From Gammaproteobacteria bacterium (GTDB taxonomy: Bacteria > Pseudomonadota > Gammaproteobacteria > Steroidobacterales > Steroidobacteraceae): a stretch of DNA of 64,000 nucleotides. The notes beneath the pieces are model-generated. The model was not told the origin of the DNA and did not search any database. It was given only the letters and a program-made list of their open reading frames with translations. The stretch covers positions 1-64,000 of the forward strand of contig JAQGOG010000003.1 of assembly GCA_028293765.1 (NCBI GenBank), read 5' to 3'. Shown one piece after another: positions 16,575 to 25,402 of this stretch. The position numbers and the translations under genes were made by a program. Numbering within the stretch: the first letter of the stretch is position 1; each line of letters begins with the position of its first letter.

Positions 16575-17605
16575 CGAGAATTCCCCGGAAGCTGAACCTT
16601 GTCGGGCGGGCCGCCGACGAGTGCGCCGGCTGGGTACCGCTTGACGGTTTCCGACAGCGTACGGAGATTGTCCGCGGTCACGCGCAGATCCTGGACGATC
16701 ACGCGGGCGTCGTATTGATTGTCGCCGATCAGGGCATCGAGCCGCTCGACCGTGCCGTCGATGCGCGTGACCATGCGGTCTAGGTCACCATCCTCGGCAA
16801 GCTTGCGCAGCCGCGCGCTGATTCCCGCGAGGTTGTCGAGCGTCTGCTCGAGCCCCGGTTTGGCGAGGAGTGCATTGAGCCGGCCAGAGGCCGAGTCGAG
16901 CTTGCGCAGCGTCTGGTCGACGGGCGCTGCGGCCAGGATCCCATCGATGCGCTCGATCGTCGCGTTGGCGTTCTTGATGAGCTTCTCGACGGGCGCCTCG
17001 CTGAGCTTCTTGTCCAGATCAACGATGAGCACATTCAGATTCTGGCCCAGCGTCTTGATGTTCGCCTCGTTGAGGTTCGCCAGAAATGCCTGGGCGTTGG
17101 CGACGATCTCCCCGGTGAGACTGCGCGCGGACGGCAGATAGGTGTACTTCGGGGTCCACTGGAACTCGAGCGGAGGGTATTTCGCCGGGTCGAGGAAATC
17201 GATTGCGAGATACTGCTGACCCGTGACGCCCGCGAGCTGGGTCTGGGCACGCAATCCCATCTTCACCATCTGGATCGCATCGCGTTTCAGCTTATCGGCC
17301 TCCTTCGCGGAGACGTTGACCCTTGCCCGGACCACGATGTATTCCCTTCGCTTGTCCAAGGGGACGTCTCTTTCGTAAGTAGCCGACGAAGTCAGGATCT
17401 CCGCGACCTGGCCCAGCGGCACGCCGCGAAAGCGCACTGGAGCACCGAGCTCGAGGCCGGCGACCGACTCGTTGAAGTATGTCTCGAAGGTGAATGTCGG
17501 CTGGAACAGTTTGCGGCCGCCGAGCAGGAAGAGCACGGCAAATACAATCGTGAGACAGACCACCACGAACCAACCGAGTCGAATGTAGCGCTTGCTTTCT
17601 TCCAT
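16571..17605 (-). CDS. MlaD-type MCE-domain protein
   Basis: A 344-residue substrate-binding subunit of a lipid ABC transporter. It has an N-terminal membrane anchor (residues about 10-30: WFVVVCLTIVFAVLFLLGG), an MCE domain (about 38-130; FNESVAGLELGAPVRFRGVPLGQV), and then a long alpha-helical tail with repeated LDKLS/LARLN-like heptads. Such tails oligomerise into a periplasmic tunnel. It starts three bases after the ATPase gene ends and overlaps the lipoprotein gene. Known relatives shuttle phospholipids between membranes. Direction and cargo are not visible from sequence. Confidence 0.88.
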   Translation of the reverse strand: MEESKRYIRLGWFVVVCLTIVFAVLFLLGGRKLFQPTFTFETYFNESVAGLELGAPVRFRGVPLGQVAEILTSSATYERDVPLDKRREYIVVRARVNVSAKEADKLKRDAIQMVKMGLRAQTQLAGVTGQQYLAIDFLDPAKYPPLEFQWTPKYTYLPSARSLTGEIVANAQAFLANLNEANIKTLGQNLNVLIVDLDKKLSEAPVEKLIKNANATIERIDGILAAAPVDQTLRKLDSASGRLNALLAKPGLEQTLDNLAGISARLRKLAEDGDLDRMVTRIDGTVERLDALIGDNQYDARVIVQDLRVTADNLRTLSETVKRYPAGALVGGPPDKVQLPGNSR

Positions 17606-17608
17606 GGT

Positions 17609-18439
17609 CTAGCTCCTCGTGTTCTGCCTGCCCACATCGGGCTGGCGGTTGAAGAACTGACGTACCCGAGAGTCAGCGCTGTGATCGCGCAAGTCAGCTG
17701 GCTTTCCGGCGGCGATGATGCTGCGCGAGACCGGGTCCAGCATGATCGAGCGATCGGCAATGGCGAAGATGCTCTGCAGCTCGTGGGTCACCACCACAAA
17801 GGTGAAGCCCAGATTCCTGCGAAGCGAGAGAATGGTCCGGTCCAGGTTGGCGGCGGTGATGGGGTCCAGACCGGCCGAGGGCTCATCGAGCAGCAGGATG
17901 TCGCAACCGAGCGCCATCGCGCGAGCGATGCCCGCACGCTTCAACATTCCGCCGGATAGCTCTGCCGGCATCAGGGACTCGGCGTAAGCCATCTCGACTT
18001 GGTGCAGCAGCATGCGCGCAGTGAGGTTCTTGTCCGCGAGCGCGAGATCTGTGAACTGATCCAACGGAAAGCGCACGTTCTCGAGCACGTTCAGCGAGCC
18101 GAACAGGGCGCCGCTCTGGTACATCACCCCGAGCTTGCGCTGCGTCTGCGCCTTCTCGTCCATGCCCGCAGTCGCAATGTTGGCTCCGTCGATGAGGATG
18201 TCGCCCGCCATCGGCTTGTACAGGCCGATGATGGTCTTCATCAGGCTCGACTTGCCGCTGCCCGATCCACCCAGGATCACCAGAATCTCGCTGCGCCGCA
18301 CGTCGAACGACGCGTTGTCGAGGAGGACGCGCGCGCCGTAGCCCATGCGCAGGTTACGCACGCTGATAGCCGGCGACACGCCGTCTGCAGTCGCCGCGAC
18401 ATTGTCGGAGCGCGCTTGGGTGTGCGTCATCTTGCTCAT
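17609..18439 (-). CDS. MlaF-type lipid transporter ATPase
   Basis: A 276-residue ABC ATPase. Walker A GGSGSGKSS is at 57-65. Also present are the Q-loop YQSGALFGSLNV, the signature LSGGMLKRAGIARA, Walker B DILLLDEPSAGLDP, and a switch His in VVTHEL. SLMKTIIGL and the ALFGSLNV stretch are typical of MlaF-type ATPases. The ATG directly abuts the permease stop, and a second ATG four codons in is possible. It energises the STAS-permease encoded upstream. Confidence 0.9.
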   Translation of the reverse strand: MSKMTHTQARSDNVAATADGVSPAISVRNLRMGYGARVLLDNASFDVRRSEILVILGGSGSGKSSLMKTIIGLYKPMAGDILIDGANIATAGMDEKAQTQRKLGVMYQSGALFGSLNVLENVRFPLDQFTDLALADKNLTARMLLHQVEMAYAESLMPAELSGGMLKRAGIARAMALGCDILLLDEPSAGLDPITAANLDRTILSLRRNLGFTFVVVTHELQSIFAIADRSIMLDPVSRSIIAAGKPADLRDHSADSRVRQFFNRQPDVGRQNTRS

Positions 18440-19537
18440 TCAGCTCGTGAAGACGGCGAAGAGGCCGTCGATCACGACGATCAACACGATGCTCGTCACG
18501 ACCGCGCTGGTCGCCGAAAGGCCAACCGAGGTCGCACCGGCACCGGTAGTAAGCCCGCGGTGGCACCCGACCGCTGCGATTGTCAGGCCAAAAACAGCGC
18601 TCTTGACGATCCCGAGCACGAAGTCCGTCGCCGTCACCGCCCCGAGCAGTTGGTTGTAGAACTGCAGGAAACCGATGTCGAAGGTGGCCATCACCAGTGC
18701 CCCACCGAAGATTCCCACGACATCGGCCAGCACCGTAAGCAGTGGCACCACCAAGATTGCCCCGAGCAGCCGCGGCAGGACCAGGAAGTGGACCGGATCG
18801 AGTCCAAAAGTCGAGATCGCGTTCAGTTCCTCGTTGACTTTCTGCGTGCCGATTTGCGCGGCGAACGCAGCACCGGTGCGTCCGGCGAGAACGATGGCCG
18901 TCATCAGCGCGCCGAGCTCGCGCAGCATGGCGACCCCGACGCCGTTCACGACGAAGATCACCGCACCGAACTGCCGGGCCACGAGCGCGACCTCGAAGGC
19001 GATGATCACGCCCATGAGGAAGCCCATCAGCAGGACGATCGGCACCGCATTCGCGCCGGCTTCGGTGGCGACGTCGAACACATCGCCCCAGTTCACCGTG
19101 CGAGCCTGACGTAACGCACGCACGCATGCTCGGAGGAAACGGGCTATCTCCTTCAAGTAGGCGATCTGCTGCGCAGTCGCGCGGCCCGTCTGCTCGAGGA
19201 TGCCGATGTGCCGCCGGCCGCGCGTTGCCGCGGCGAAGTCCTTGGGCTCGTAGTCGCGAACCAGGGCAGCCAGGTTGGGAGCGAGTTCCCGGATTTCGAC
19301 TTGCGCATCCACCGGGCGATCGCGCCGAATGAGATCGAACAGGAGCGCAATGCCGACGTCGTCGACATACTGGAGCCGCGAGGCATCGACAATCACCGGA
19401 CGGTTCGGGTTGCGCGTGAGCGTGTCGATAGCGTATTTCCAGATGGGCGCAGCCGTATAGGCCGTGATTCGGCCTTCCAGCACGACGCTCACGGCATCAT
19501 CACCTGTACCCGACTTGCTCGCTGTGGTAATCGACAT
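18440..19537 (-). CDS. STAS-MlaE permease fusion of Mla-type transporter
   Basis: A 365-residue inner-membrane permease. Residues about 1-110 form a STAS domain (VVLEGRITAYTAAPIWK, PVIVDASRLQYVDDVGIALL), the module that is the separate protein MlaB in E. coli. Residues about 140-365 are the MlaE permease with the signature MLRELGALMTAIVLAGRTGAAFAAQIGTQKVNEELNAI. It is the first gene of the operon, with GAGGCGG before the ATG. The operon has no MlaC-like periplasmic carrier, so it resembles the PqiABC/MCE or plant TGD layout more than the canonical Mla system. Confidence 0.9.
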   Translation of the reverse strand: MSITTASKSGTGDDAVSVVLEGRITAYTAAPIWKYAIDTLTRNPNRPVIVDASRLQYVDDVGIALLFDLIRRDRPVDAQVEIRELAPNLAALVRDYEPKDFAAATRGRRHIGILEQTGRATAQQIAYLKEIARFLRACVRALRQARTVNWGDVFDVATEAGANAVPIVLLMGFLMGVIIAFEVALVARQFGAVIFVVNGVGVAMLRELGALMTAIVLAGRTGAAFAAQIGTQKVNEELNAISTFGLDPVHFLVLPRLLGAILVVPLLTVLADVVGIFGGALVMATFDIGFLQFYNQLLGAVTATDFVLGIVKSAVFGLTIAAVGCHRGLTTGAGATSVGLSATSAVVTSIVLIVVIDGLFAVFTS

Positions 19538-19546
19538 CGTGCCGCC

Positions 19547-19780
19547 TCACGCTAATCGCGGCGATTTCGCCGAGCATTGTCGTTGCGCGGCTAAGCCGTC
19601 GCGACCTTCACAGAGGATGCAACCGTTCAGCCCCGTGTGCCTGACCCATTCCTGGAGCTTGATGCGCCCGACAGCCTTGGACGAGAGCGAAACCGGCTGC
19701 CCTTCTCGTGTCAGTCGAGCATTCGCATCGTCTAGCCCGAACGCCTTGATTCGCAGCCGCAGAGGCGTTGCATCGGCCAT
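19547..19780 (-). pseudogene. Fragment of winged-helix (OmpR/CadC-type) regulator
   Basis: A 77-codon frame beginning at ATG 19780 with LRIKAFGLDDANARLTREGQPVSLSSKA. This matches the opening strands of trans_reg_C winged-helix domains (usually FELD...LRRDGRPV.L..KAF). The similarity stops at that point, and the remainder is unrelated Cys- and Gln-containing sequence. It is probably the stub of a large regulator, cut where the recognition helices should follow. It lies just upstream of the Mla-type operon. Confidence 0.5.
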
Positions 19781-19924
19781 ATAGCGGACCTCAGGTGCGC
19801 ACCGGTCGGGCTCGGGCGGTGGCCGGGCTGCTGGAATTGCCCCGGATTAACTCGGCGAGTGTACCGGAGGTGTTGGTGCGGCGGCGACTTGCCGAGAACG
19901 CCGCCTCGGCTCTGCCTAAGCCGG

Positions 19925-20549
19925 CTGCCGCGACAGGTGGTTCACGGCGATCTGATCTCTATATCGGGCCGGCAGGCGCAGAGTGGGCCGCGAAAGGGTG
20001 GGTCGGTGCGTTCCGAGTCGAAGACAGCGGGCAAGTGTGGCGTTTCAACATCGTGCCCAACGACGGCGAGCCCGGCGCAAGCACGTGGGGGACAGATGCA
20101 GCCGCACGCAAACACGGCGGAGGCAATCTCTGGACTCCTCTGTCCTTTGATGAGAAGAAGAATCTGCTCTACGTACCCGGCGGAAACCCTGCACCCGATA
20201 TCTACGATGAAGCCCGGCCCGGCGACAATCTATATACAAACTCGCTGATTGCTTTGGATGCGATGACCGGCCGCCTGGCATGGTACCGACAGTTCACCCC
20301 GCACGAGGTGCACGATTACGATCTTACGCACGTCGGCCCAATGTTCAAGACGGCGAGCGTTGGGTCGACGAGGAACGTGGTCGCCAACACCGGCAAGGAC
20401 GGAATACTGTTGTGGTCCCTGCTACCGATTGGTGTGCGGGGTTCAAGAAGGACACGACAGCGCCCGACCCGGAGAAGGAACGCACCCACGGCTGGTACTT
20501 CGGCGGCGACACGAAGTTCGACCCGTGGTCAGCCGATAAGTCTCACTAG
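19925..20549 (+). pseudogene. Remnant of PQQ-dependent alcohol/glucose-type dehydrogenase
   Basis: The middle portion of a quinoprotein dehydrogenase. VVHGDLI (near 19943) and YIGPAG... (from about 19957) are in different frames, which marks an early frameshift. The frame then reads WAAKGWVGAFRVED, VWRFNIVPNDGEPGASTWG, GGGNLWTPLS, LLYVPGGNPAPD, RPGDNLYTNSLIALD and VANTGKDGIL up to about 20410. Another frame carries TDWCAGFKKDTTAPDPEKERTHG and KFDPWS, ending at 20549. Both the N-terminal third and the C-terminal half are gone. A full enzyme is around 600-700 residues, so this cannot function. Confidence 0.8.
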
Positions 20550-20822
20550 CCGCGCCAGCGCATCGAACAAGGCGCCATCGACCGGCTCCAGTGAAATGGG
20601 GTGGTGGGCAAGCTGCCCAGGGGGCCGCGGCAGGCCCATCTCTTCCGGCACTTGGAGAACGGCTCGCGCGTCGATTGTGAGCAGCAACCCCAGAAACGGC
20701 TCTGAGGCGGTTGCGCTGGATACGTGGGAGATCACGGGCAAGTCGACGGTCGTCAGTGGTGAATGCCCGGGAGCGAAGTCGAATACCTCACCGCCCATCA
20801 TGACCTGCTCCCCGCCTTGCAC
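20529..20822 (-). pseudogene. Fragment of AraC-type regulator N-terminal domain
   Basis: A minus-strand frame with VVQGGEQVMMGGEVFDFAPGH, LTTVDLPVISHVSSATASEPFLGL and LEPVDGALFDALARLVRLI. This is the pattern of the AraC_N (type I) ligand domain of AraC regulators. Readable similarity extends a little upstream of GTG 20822, to roughly 20860. It stops at 20529, exactly where the PQQ remnant ends, and the DNA-binding half is absent. It is a truncated relic joined end to end with the dehydrogenase relic. Confidence 0.65.
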
Positions 20823-21002
20823 GACCCGCCCCTTGATCTGTTTTGCCGATAGCGAGCCGGTTTGGCGTCATTGCGCCGCGCTTGTGTACGGAGACGCACA
20901 GACTTGCCGTCATCGTTGCGCGTTACTGGCTAATGCATAGCCTGCACACTCGGGGCGAGAAAGATCGCGGCCGGCGTCACTGCACTAACGAACCGTCACG
21001 GC

Positions 21003-21220
21003 AATCGGCTTCCCGCCGCCATGCCCGGCACCGAGCATCGACAGCTGATCGTACGCTGCCGCCCGTCGATCTGTTCGCTGAAGACATGCTGCGTGAGCAA
21101 GGCGAGCCCGTTTCCCACGTTTACCCCCCGATCGACAGCGTGATCGCGCAGATCTCCTCGATAGACGAGACCCTCGGGGCCGGAGCCGGGCTCATCGGCG
21201 CGGGCGACTCGAACCGCTGA
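21003..21220 (+). pseudogene. Fragment of Crp/Fnr-family regulator (cNMP-binding domain)
   Basis: One frame from 21003 reads NRLPAAMPGTEHRQLIVRC, the usual opening helix of Crp/Fnr-family cyclic-nucleotide domains. After a frameshift, another frame reads DMLREQGEPVSHVYPPIDSVIAQIS, matching the family consensus around GEPI.HVYFP. The frame ends at 21220 with no helix-turn-helix. It is a frameshifted, truncated pseudogene 30 bases before the KaiC-like gene. Confidence 0.65.
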
Positions 21221-21250
21221 CTGGCAGACTAGTGTTCACTAAGAGATTCC

Positions 21251-22738
21251 ATGGATAAGCAAGCTGTGCGGCGGTCGAAAACAGGAATCCCCGGGCTCGA
21301 TGAGGTCGTATGTGGCGGCCTCATTCCCAGCCGGTTGTATCTCGTAGACGGCAGCCCCGGCGCGGGGAAAACCACGTTCGCACTCCAATATCTCCTTGAA
21401 GGCGTGCGCGAAGGCGAACGATGCCTCTACGTGACGTTATCGGAGACGCGGGAGGAACTCGCCTCCGGCGCCAAGTCGCACGGCTGGTCTCTGGACGGCA
21501 TTGAAGTCTTGGAGTTGATCGCCAATGCGCACGAACTCGACGGCGAGAGCGATCTCACCATGCTCAATCCCTCCGAGGTCGAACTGACCGAGACGACTCG
21601 TAAAGTGATCGAGGCAGTAGAGCGGTTCAAGCCAAATCGCATGATTTTCGACTCACTGTCGGAAATGCGTCTGTTGGCGCAGAGCTCGTTGCGTTACCGG
21701 CGCCAGCTCCTGGCACTGAAGCAGTTCTTTATCGGACGGGAATGTACTGTAATCATGTTGGACGATCGAACTGCAGACGGGCCGGACTTGCAGCTTCATA
21801 GCATTGCCCACGGCGTGATCGCCCTGGATTTCAAGCCGCCTCCTTACGGACAAGTCAGGCGGGAATTGCAGGTGCTGAAGTTTCGTGGTAGCGATTTTGC
21901 CAGCGGCTTCCACGATTTTGCCATCCGCCAGGGCGGAATTTCAGTGTTCCCGCGACTGGTGGCCTCCGATCACGGCGCGTCGTTCCAGCGCGCCTTGATT
22001 GCAAGCGGAGTGACGGCGCTCGATACGCTTCTTGGAGGGGGCATTGAGCGAGGCACGAGCACTCTGCTGATTGGGCCGCCCGGCTGTGGCAAGTCGACGA
22101 TCGCGTTGCAGTATGCCGCAGCAGCAGCGGAGCGGGGCGACCACTCTGTGGCCTTTATCTTTGATGAGACCAAGGCCGCCCTGATGGCGCGCTCCACGGG
22201 GTTAGGCCTGCGGCTCGACGAGGGGACCGGTCCGGGGAAGGTCATGGTGCGCCAGATCGATCCGGTGGAAATCTCGCCGGGAGAATTCGCCCATGTCGTT
22301 CGTGAGTCGGTCGAGCGTGACAAAGCGCGGGTGGTCATCATTGACAGCTTGAATGGCTATCTGAACGCGATGCCACAGAACAACTATCTGACTTCGCAGC
22401 TCCACGAGCTGCTGTCGTATCTGAACAACCATGGCGTCGCTACATTCTTGGTCGTGGCGCAGAGCGGGATGATGGGGACCAACCTGGTTTCCCCGGTCGA
22501 CGCGAGTTATCTCGCCGATTCAGTTGTGATGTTGCGGTACTTTGAACATGCAGGAAAAGTCAAGAAGGCGATCTCGGTCCTCAAGAAGCGCACCGGGGCA
22601 CACGAGGAATCGATTCGAGCGATGTGGTTTGACGGAGGCGGCATCCACCTGACGGAACCTTTGCTGCGATTGCGCGGTGTTTTCACGGGTGTTCCGGTCG
22701 AACTCGGATCCGAGGGCGATACCGGGGGGGCGCACTGA
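21251..22738 (+). CDS. KaiC-like double-domain RecA ATPase
   Basis: A 495-residue protein with two KaiC/RadA-like domains. Domain 1 has Walker A GSPGAGKTT (34-42) and the Glu-rich VTLSETREEL. Domain 2 has GPPGCGKST (275-283), but its equivalent of the catalytic pair reads FDETKAAL, so the second domain may hydrolyse ATP weakly. In cyanobacteria KaiC is the clock ATPase-kinase. In other bacteria such proteins pair with histidine kinases in stress or biofilm signalling. Here the hybrid kinase gene begins 15 bases after the stop, and the two are very likely co-transcribed. No kaiA or kaiB is present. Confidence 0.88.
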   Translation: MDKQAVRRSKTGIPGLDEVVCGGLIPSRLYLVDGSPGAGKTTFALQYLLEGVREGERCLYVTLSETREELASGAKSHGWSLDGIEVLELIANAHELDGESDLTMLNPSEVELTETTRKVIEAVERFKPNRMIFDSLSEMRLLAQSSLRYRRQLLALKQFFIGRECTVIMLDDRTADGPDLQLHSIAHGVIALDFKPPPYGQVRRELQVLKFRGSDFASGFHDFAIRQGGISVFPRLVASDHGASFQRALIASGVTALDTLLGGGIERGTSTLLIGPPGCGKSTIALQYAAAAAERGDHSVAFIFDETKAALMARSTGLGLRLDEGTGPGKVMVRQIDPVEISPGEFAHVVRESVERDKARVVIIDSLNGYLNAMPQNNYLTSQLHELLSYLNNHGVATFLVVAQSGMMGTNLVSPVDASYLADSVVMLRYFEHAGKVKKAISVLKKRTGAHEESIRAMWFDGGGIHLTEPLLRLRGVFTGVPVELGSEGDTGGAH

Positions 22739-22753
22739 ACTGCCAGACCCGTG

Positions 22754-24325
22754 ATGGCTGAAGTCAACCACGCCAACGATTATCTCGTTCTAATTCTCCC
22801 GCCGACGCGGCGAGACGGTGAGGCCACGCGCGCGGTTCTTGAGCGTGCCGGACTCAAGTGTACGGTGTACGAAGGGTCGATCGCGCTGGCAGAACAGATC
22901 GGCACCGGGATGGGCGCGATAGTACTCACGGACGCGCTAGCAGCCGACCCGGGAGCGAGCCAGGTAATGGCCGCGCTCATCCGGCAGCCGTCGTGGTCCG
23001 ATGTGCCGACAATTCTTTTGAGTCGGGCGGACGGCCAGTCCGCTTCGACCACTCGACTGCTTGCGTCGCTCACAAACGTGACTGTTCTGGATCGCCCCAC
23101 GTCGACACGGACGCTCGTGAGTGCGGTGCAAGCGGCAATCCGCGGCCGCGGACGGCAGTACCAGATCCGCGACCAGTTGAATGCGCTTCGCGGAGCCGAA
23201 GATGCGCTTCGGAACGCCGACCGGCGCAAAGACGAGTTTCTGGCAATGCTTGCCCACGAGCTTCGCAACCCGCTGGCTCCGATCCGGACCGCCAGCGAAC
23301 TCCTCGCACGGCTACTGCCGTGGGAGCCGAAGACGCAGGCGATTGTGGACATTGTCAAGCGCCAGGTAATCCACCTCACGCGACTGGTCGACGATCTGCT
23401 GGATGTATCGCGCATCACTCAAGGCCGAATTCAGTTGCAGCGGCGACCTCTCGAACTGTCGCCGATCGTGGCACAGGCGATGGAGAGCGTAGAGCCGCTT
23501 CTGCGGGACAAGCGGCATAAAGTAGTTGTCACTGCGTGCTTTGAGCCTCTGTTTGTCGATGGGGACAGTGCTCGACTAGTGCAGTGTGTCGCCAATCTCT
23601 TGACGAACGCGGCGAAGTACACCGATCCGTCGGGCGAAATCCGGGTGGAGCTGCGCAGCGAACAGTCGAGCGCGGTCATAGCGGTGACCGACAATGGAGT
23701 CGGAATCTCAAAGGAGTTGCTGCCGCGTATCTTCGAGCTCTTCGTGCAAAGCGAGCGCTCGCTTGATCGCTCCGAAGGCGGCCTCGGCATTGGGTTGTCA
23801 GTCGTACAAAGACTCGTCGAAATGCACGACGGACAGGTTGCGGCCGCGAGTGCCGGACCTGGGCGTGGCTCAACCTTTGAAATCCGCCTGCCGACAGTCG
23901 CGGCTCCCAAGGAAGGCAGGAACAAATCCACGCCTGCTTCGGTGGAACCCAAACGTGTACTCGTGGTGGACGACAATGTAGACGCAGCCGCTTCTCTGGC
24001 TGCATTCCTGCAGCTTGACGGACATGAGGCGGAGGCGGTGTATAGCGCAAAGGGAGCGCTGGAAGCTATCGCGACCTTCAGGCCCGACGTCGTGCTCCTC
24101 GATATCGGCCTGCCCGAGATGGATGGGTACGAGGTGGCGAAGCGGATCCGCGCGGGCGGCCGTTCCGTTCGACTCGTCGCCCTTACTGGTTATGGTCAAG
24201 CCGAGGATATTCAGCGTACGCATTCTGCCGGGTTCGATGCGCATCTGGTCAAACCTGTCGACTTCGTCGCGTTGGAACGAACCATTTCGGGCAAGCACGG
24301 CCCACCTCCGCGAATTGCAGAATGA
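22754..24325 (+). CDS. Hybrid histidine kinase with C-terminal receiver
   Basis: A 523-residue signalling protein without membrane segments. The N-terminal ~130 residues look like a degenerate receiver (IGTGMGAIVLTDALAADPG, VPTILLSRADG). A HisKA domain with His168 in AMLAHELRNPLAPI follows. Next is a HATPase domain (N-box QCVANLLTNAAKY, then VTDNGVGI and GLGIGLSVV). The C-terminal true receiver is about residues 400-515, with VLVVDDN and the phospho-acceptor Asp in VVLLDIGLPEMDGYE. It follows the KaiC-like gene and has no DNA-binding output. It probably senses or relays the state of the KaiC-like ATPase (inference). Confidence 0.87.
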   Translation: MAEVNHANDYLVLILPPTRRDGEATRAVLERAGLKCTVYEGSIALAEQIGTGMGAIVLTDALAADPGASQVMAALIRQPSWSDVPTILLSRADGQSASTTRLLASLTNVTVLDRPTSTRTLVSAVQAAIRGRGRQYQIRDQLNALRGAEDALRNADRRKDEFLAMLAHELRNPLAPIRTASELLARLLPWEPKTQAIVDIVKRQVIHLTRLVDDLLDVSRITQGRIQLQRRPLELSPIVAQAMESVEPLLRDKRHKVVVTACFEPLFVDGDSARLVQCVANLLTNAAKYTDPSGEIRVELRSEQSSAVIAVTDNGVGISKELLPRIFELFVQSERSLDRSEGGLGIGLSVVQRLVEMHDGQVAAASAGPGRGSTFEIRLPTVAAPKEGRNKSTPASVEPKRVLVVDDNVDAAASLAAFLQLDGHEAEAVYSAKGALEAIATFRPDVVLLDIGLPEMDGYEVAKRIRAGGRSVRLVALTGYGQAEDIQRTHSAGFDAHLVKPVDFVALERTISGKHGPPPRIAE

Positions 24326-25402
24326 CTGAGTGCGCCGTAGAGAGGTTGCGCAAACCCTAAAATCAAGACGCAATCCAGGCGGTATCGATTATGCCCGCAT
24401 CGGCCGGATGTACGCGGAGTTTTCCCGCCGACTGCGCTCCTACAGAGGGGAATGCGTTAGCCGCCTCAATGTTCCTGGCGTCGCGACAAGAGTCCGACTT
24501 GCATTCAAGTCAGCGTGCGCCCGGAGACCACAGGAACACTCGAAACGATCCCGAGTGAACGTGTTGAGGTCCGCGATGTGAGCAGACCTGCAAAACGCCG
24601 TGCGTCAAGCGCTGCCCGGTACCGATAACAGATTGGGATCCAACATGCCTGCGGAATTTTCCTGCTAGCGCGTTGATGTCGCCGCACGCACAAACTACGA
24701 CCAGGCCGCGTAGAAGTTCTGGCGACTCAATGTGGGTGATCTTCATGCTGTGGGGGTTCTGCCCGCTCTGCGGGGCGGGAGCGATCCTCATGCGGCGGCG
24801 GTGCCGCGCGTCCAGCTGGATGTGAGTGATCCTCATGGTGAGGAGCAGGAGCAGTAGGAAGCGCGTGCGGTTCGGACCGCTGCTCCGGACGCTTCGAATC
24901 GCGGTTGTCTCCCGCACTATCGCGGTGCTCTGCGTCTCGATACGCTGGCTCAGCGCTACCGAGGTGCATTGGCTGATCAGAAGGAGACGCCTCGCGCGGC
25001 CCGTCCTTGGAGTCCGGCCGTGGGGGCGGACCTGCGGCCATGGCGCTGACCGCAGGCGTTGGGTCGCTCTTTGGAACGCTTGGGTAAGCCAAGCCAGCTG
25101 GCGCGAAGCAATCGTTGCGACGGATTCTTGTGCGGCGGAAGGCCTGCGCGCCGGTCAGGCGCGACAGATCATTGAGCACATCGAGTGCCCGGCGTTCCTC
25201 CCGGAGCGTATGAGCAGGCAGGACTCAGACCCCGTTGAGATAAAGATACCACAACATCCAACCAGCAGCTCAGGGATCAGCCGTTTCCGCCCCTGAGAAA
25301 GGTGACGGCGGAATTGCTCGTGGTGGGCTGCCGCCAATGCAACAGAACCCTAGCGATGAGGCTTCGGCGCATGGCCGACAAGAATCGTTGGAGCTGGGAT
25401 GG
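24326..25402. other. 1.1-kb gap; degenerate repeats and IS6-type end
   Basis: No gene can be supported with confidence. A minus-strand frame (24727-25179) encodes a Pro/His-rich sequence. It ends in about two and a half copies of a 15-residue unit beginning HED (HEDHSHPAGRAAP, HEDRSRPAERAEP, HEDHPH), about 45 bases each. This could be a small low-complexity protein or chance. The right end carries the 46-base IS6-type sequence at 25306-25351. Confidence 0.4.
25306..25351. repeat. 46-base dispersed repeat, copy 2 (IS6-type terminus?)
   Basis: Partner of 15855-15900, with 40 of 46 identities by eye. Its minus-strand reading starts AGGGTTCTGTTGCATTGGC, close to known IS6-family inverted ends (GGYTCTGTTGCA). 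It probably marks the outer edge of a lost insertion sequence. Confidence 0.5.

Noticed and set aside
17999-19114. 371-codon open plus-strand frame over the Mla ATPase and permease genes
   Set aside because: It is antisense to two well-supported genes and has an Arg/His/Asp-rich composition typical of opposite-strand readings in GC-rich DNA.
24510-24917. 135-codon minus-strand frame
   Set aside because: It overlaps the Pro/His-rich frame, lacks a ribosome site and shows no recognisable domain.
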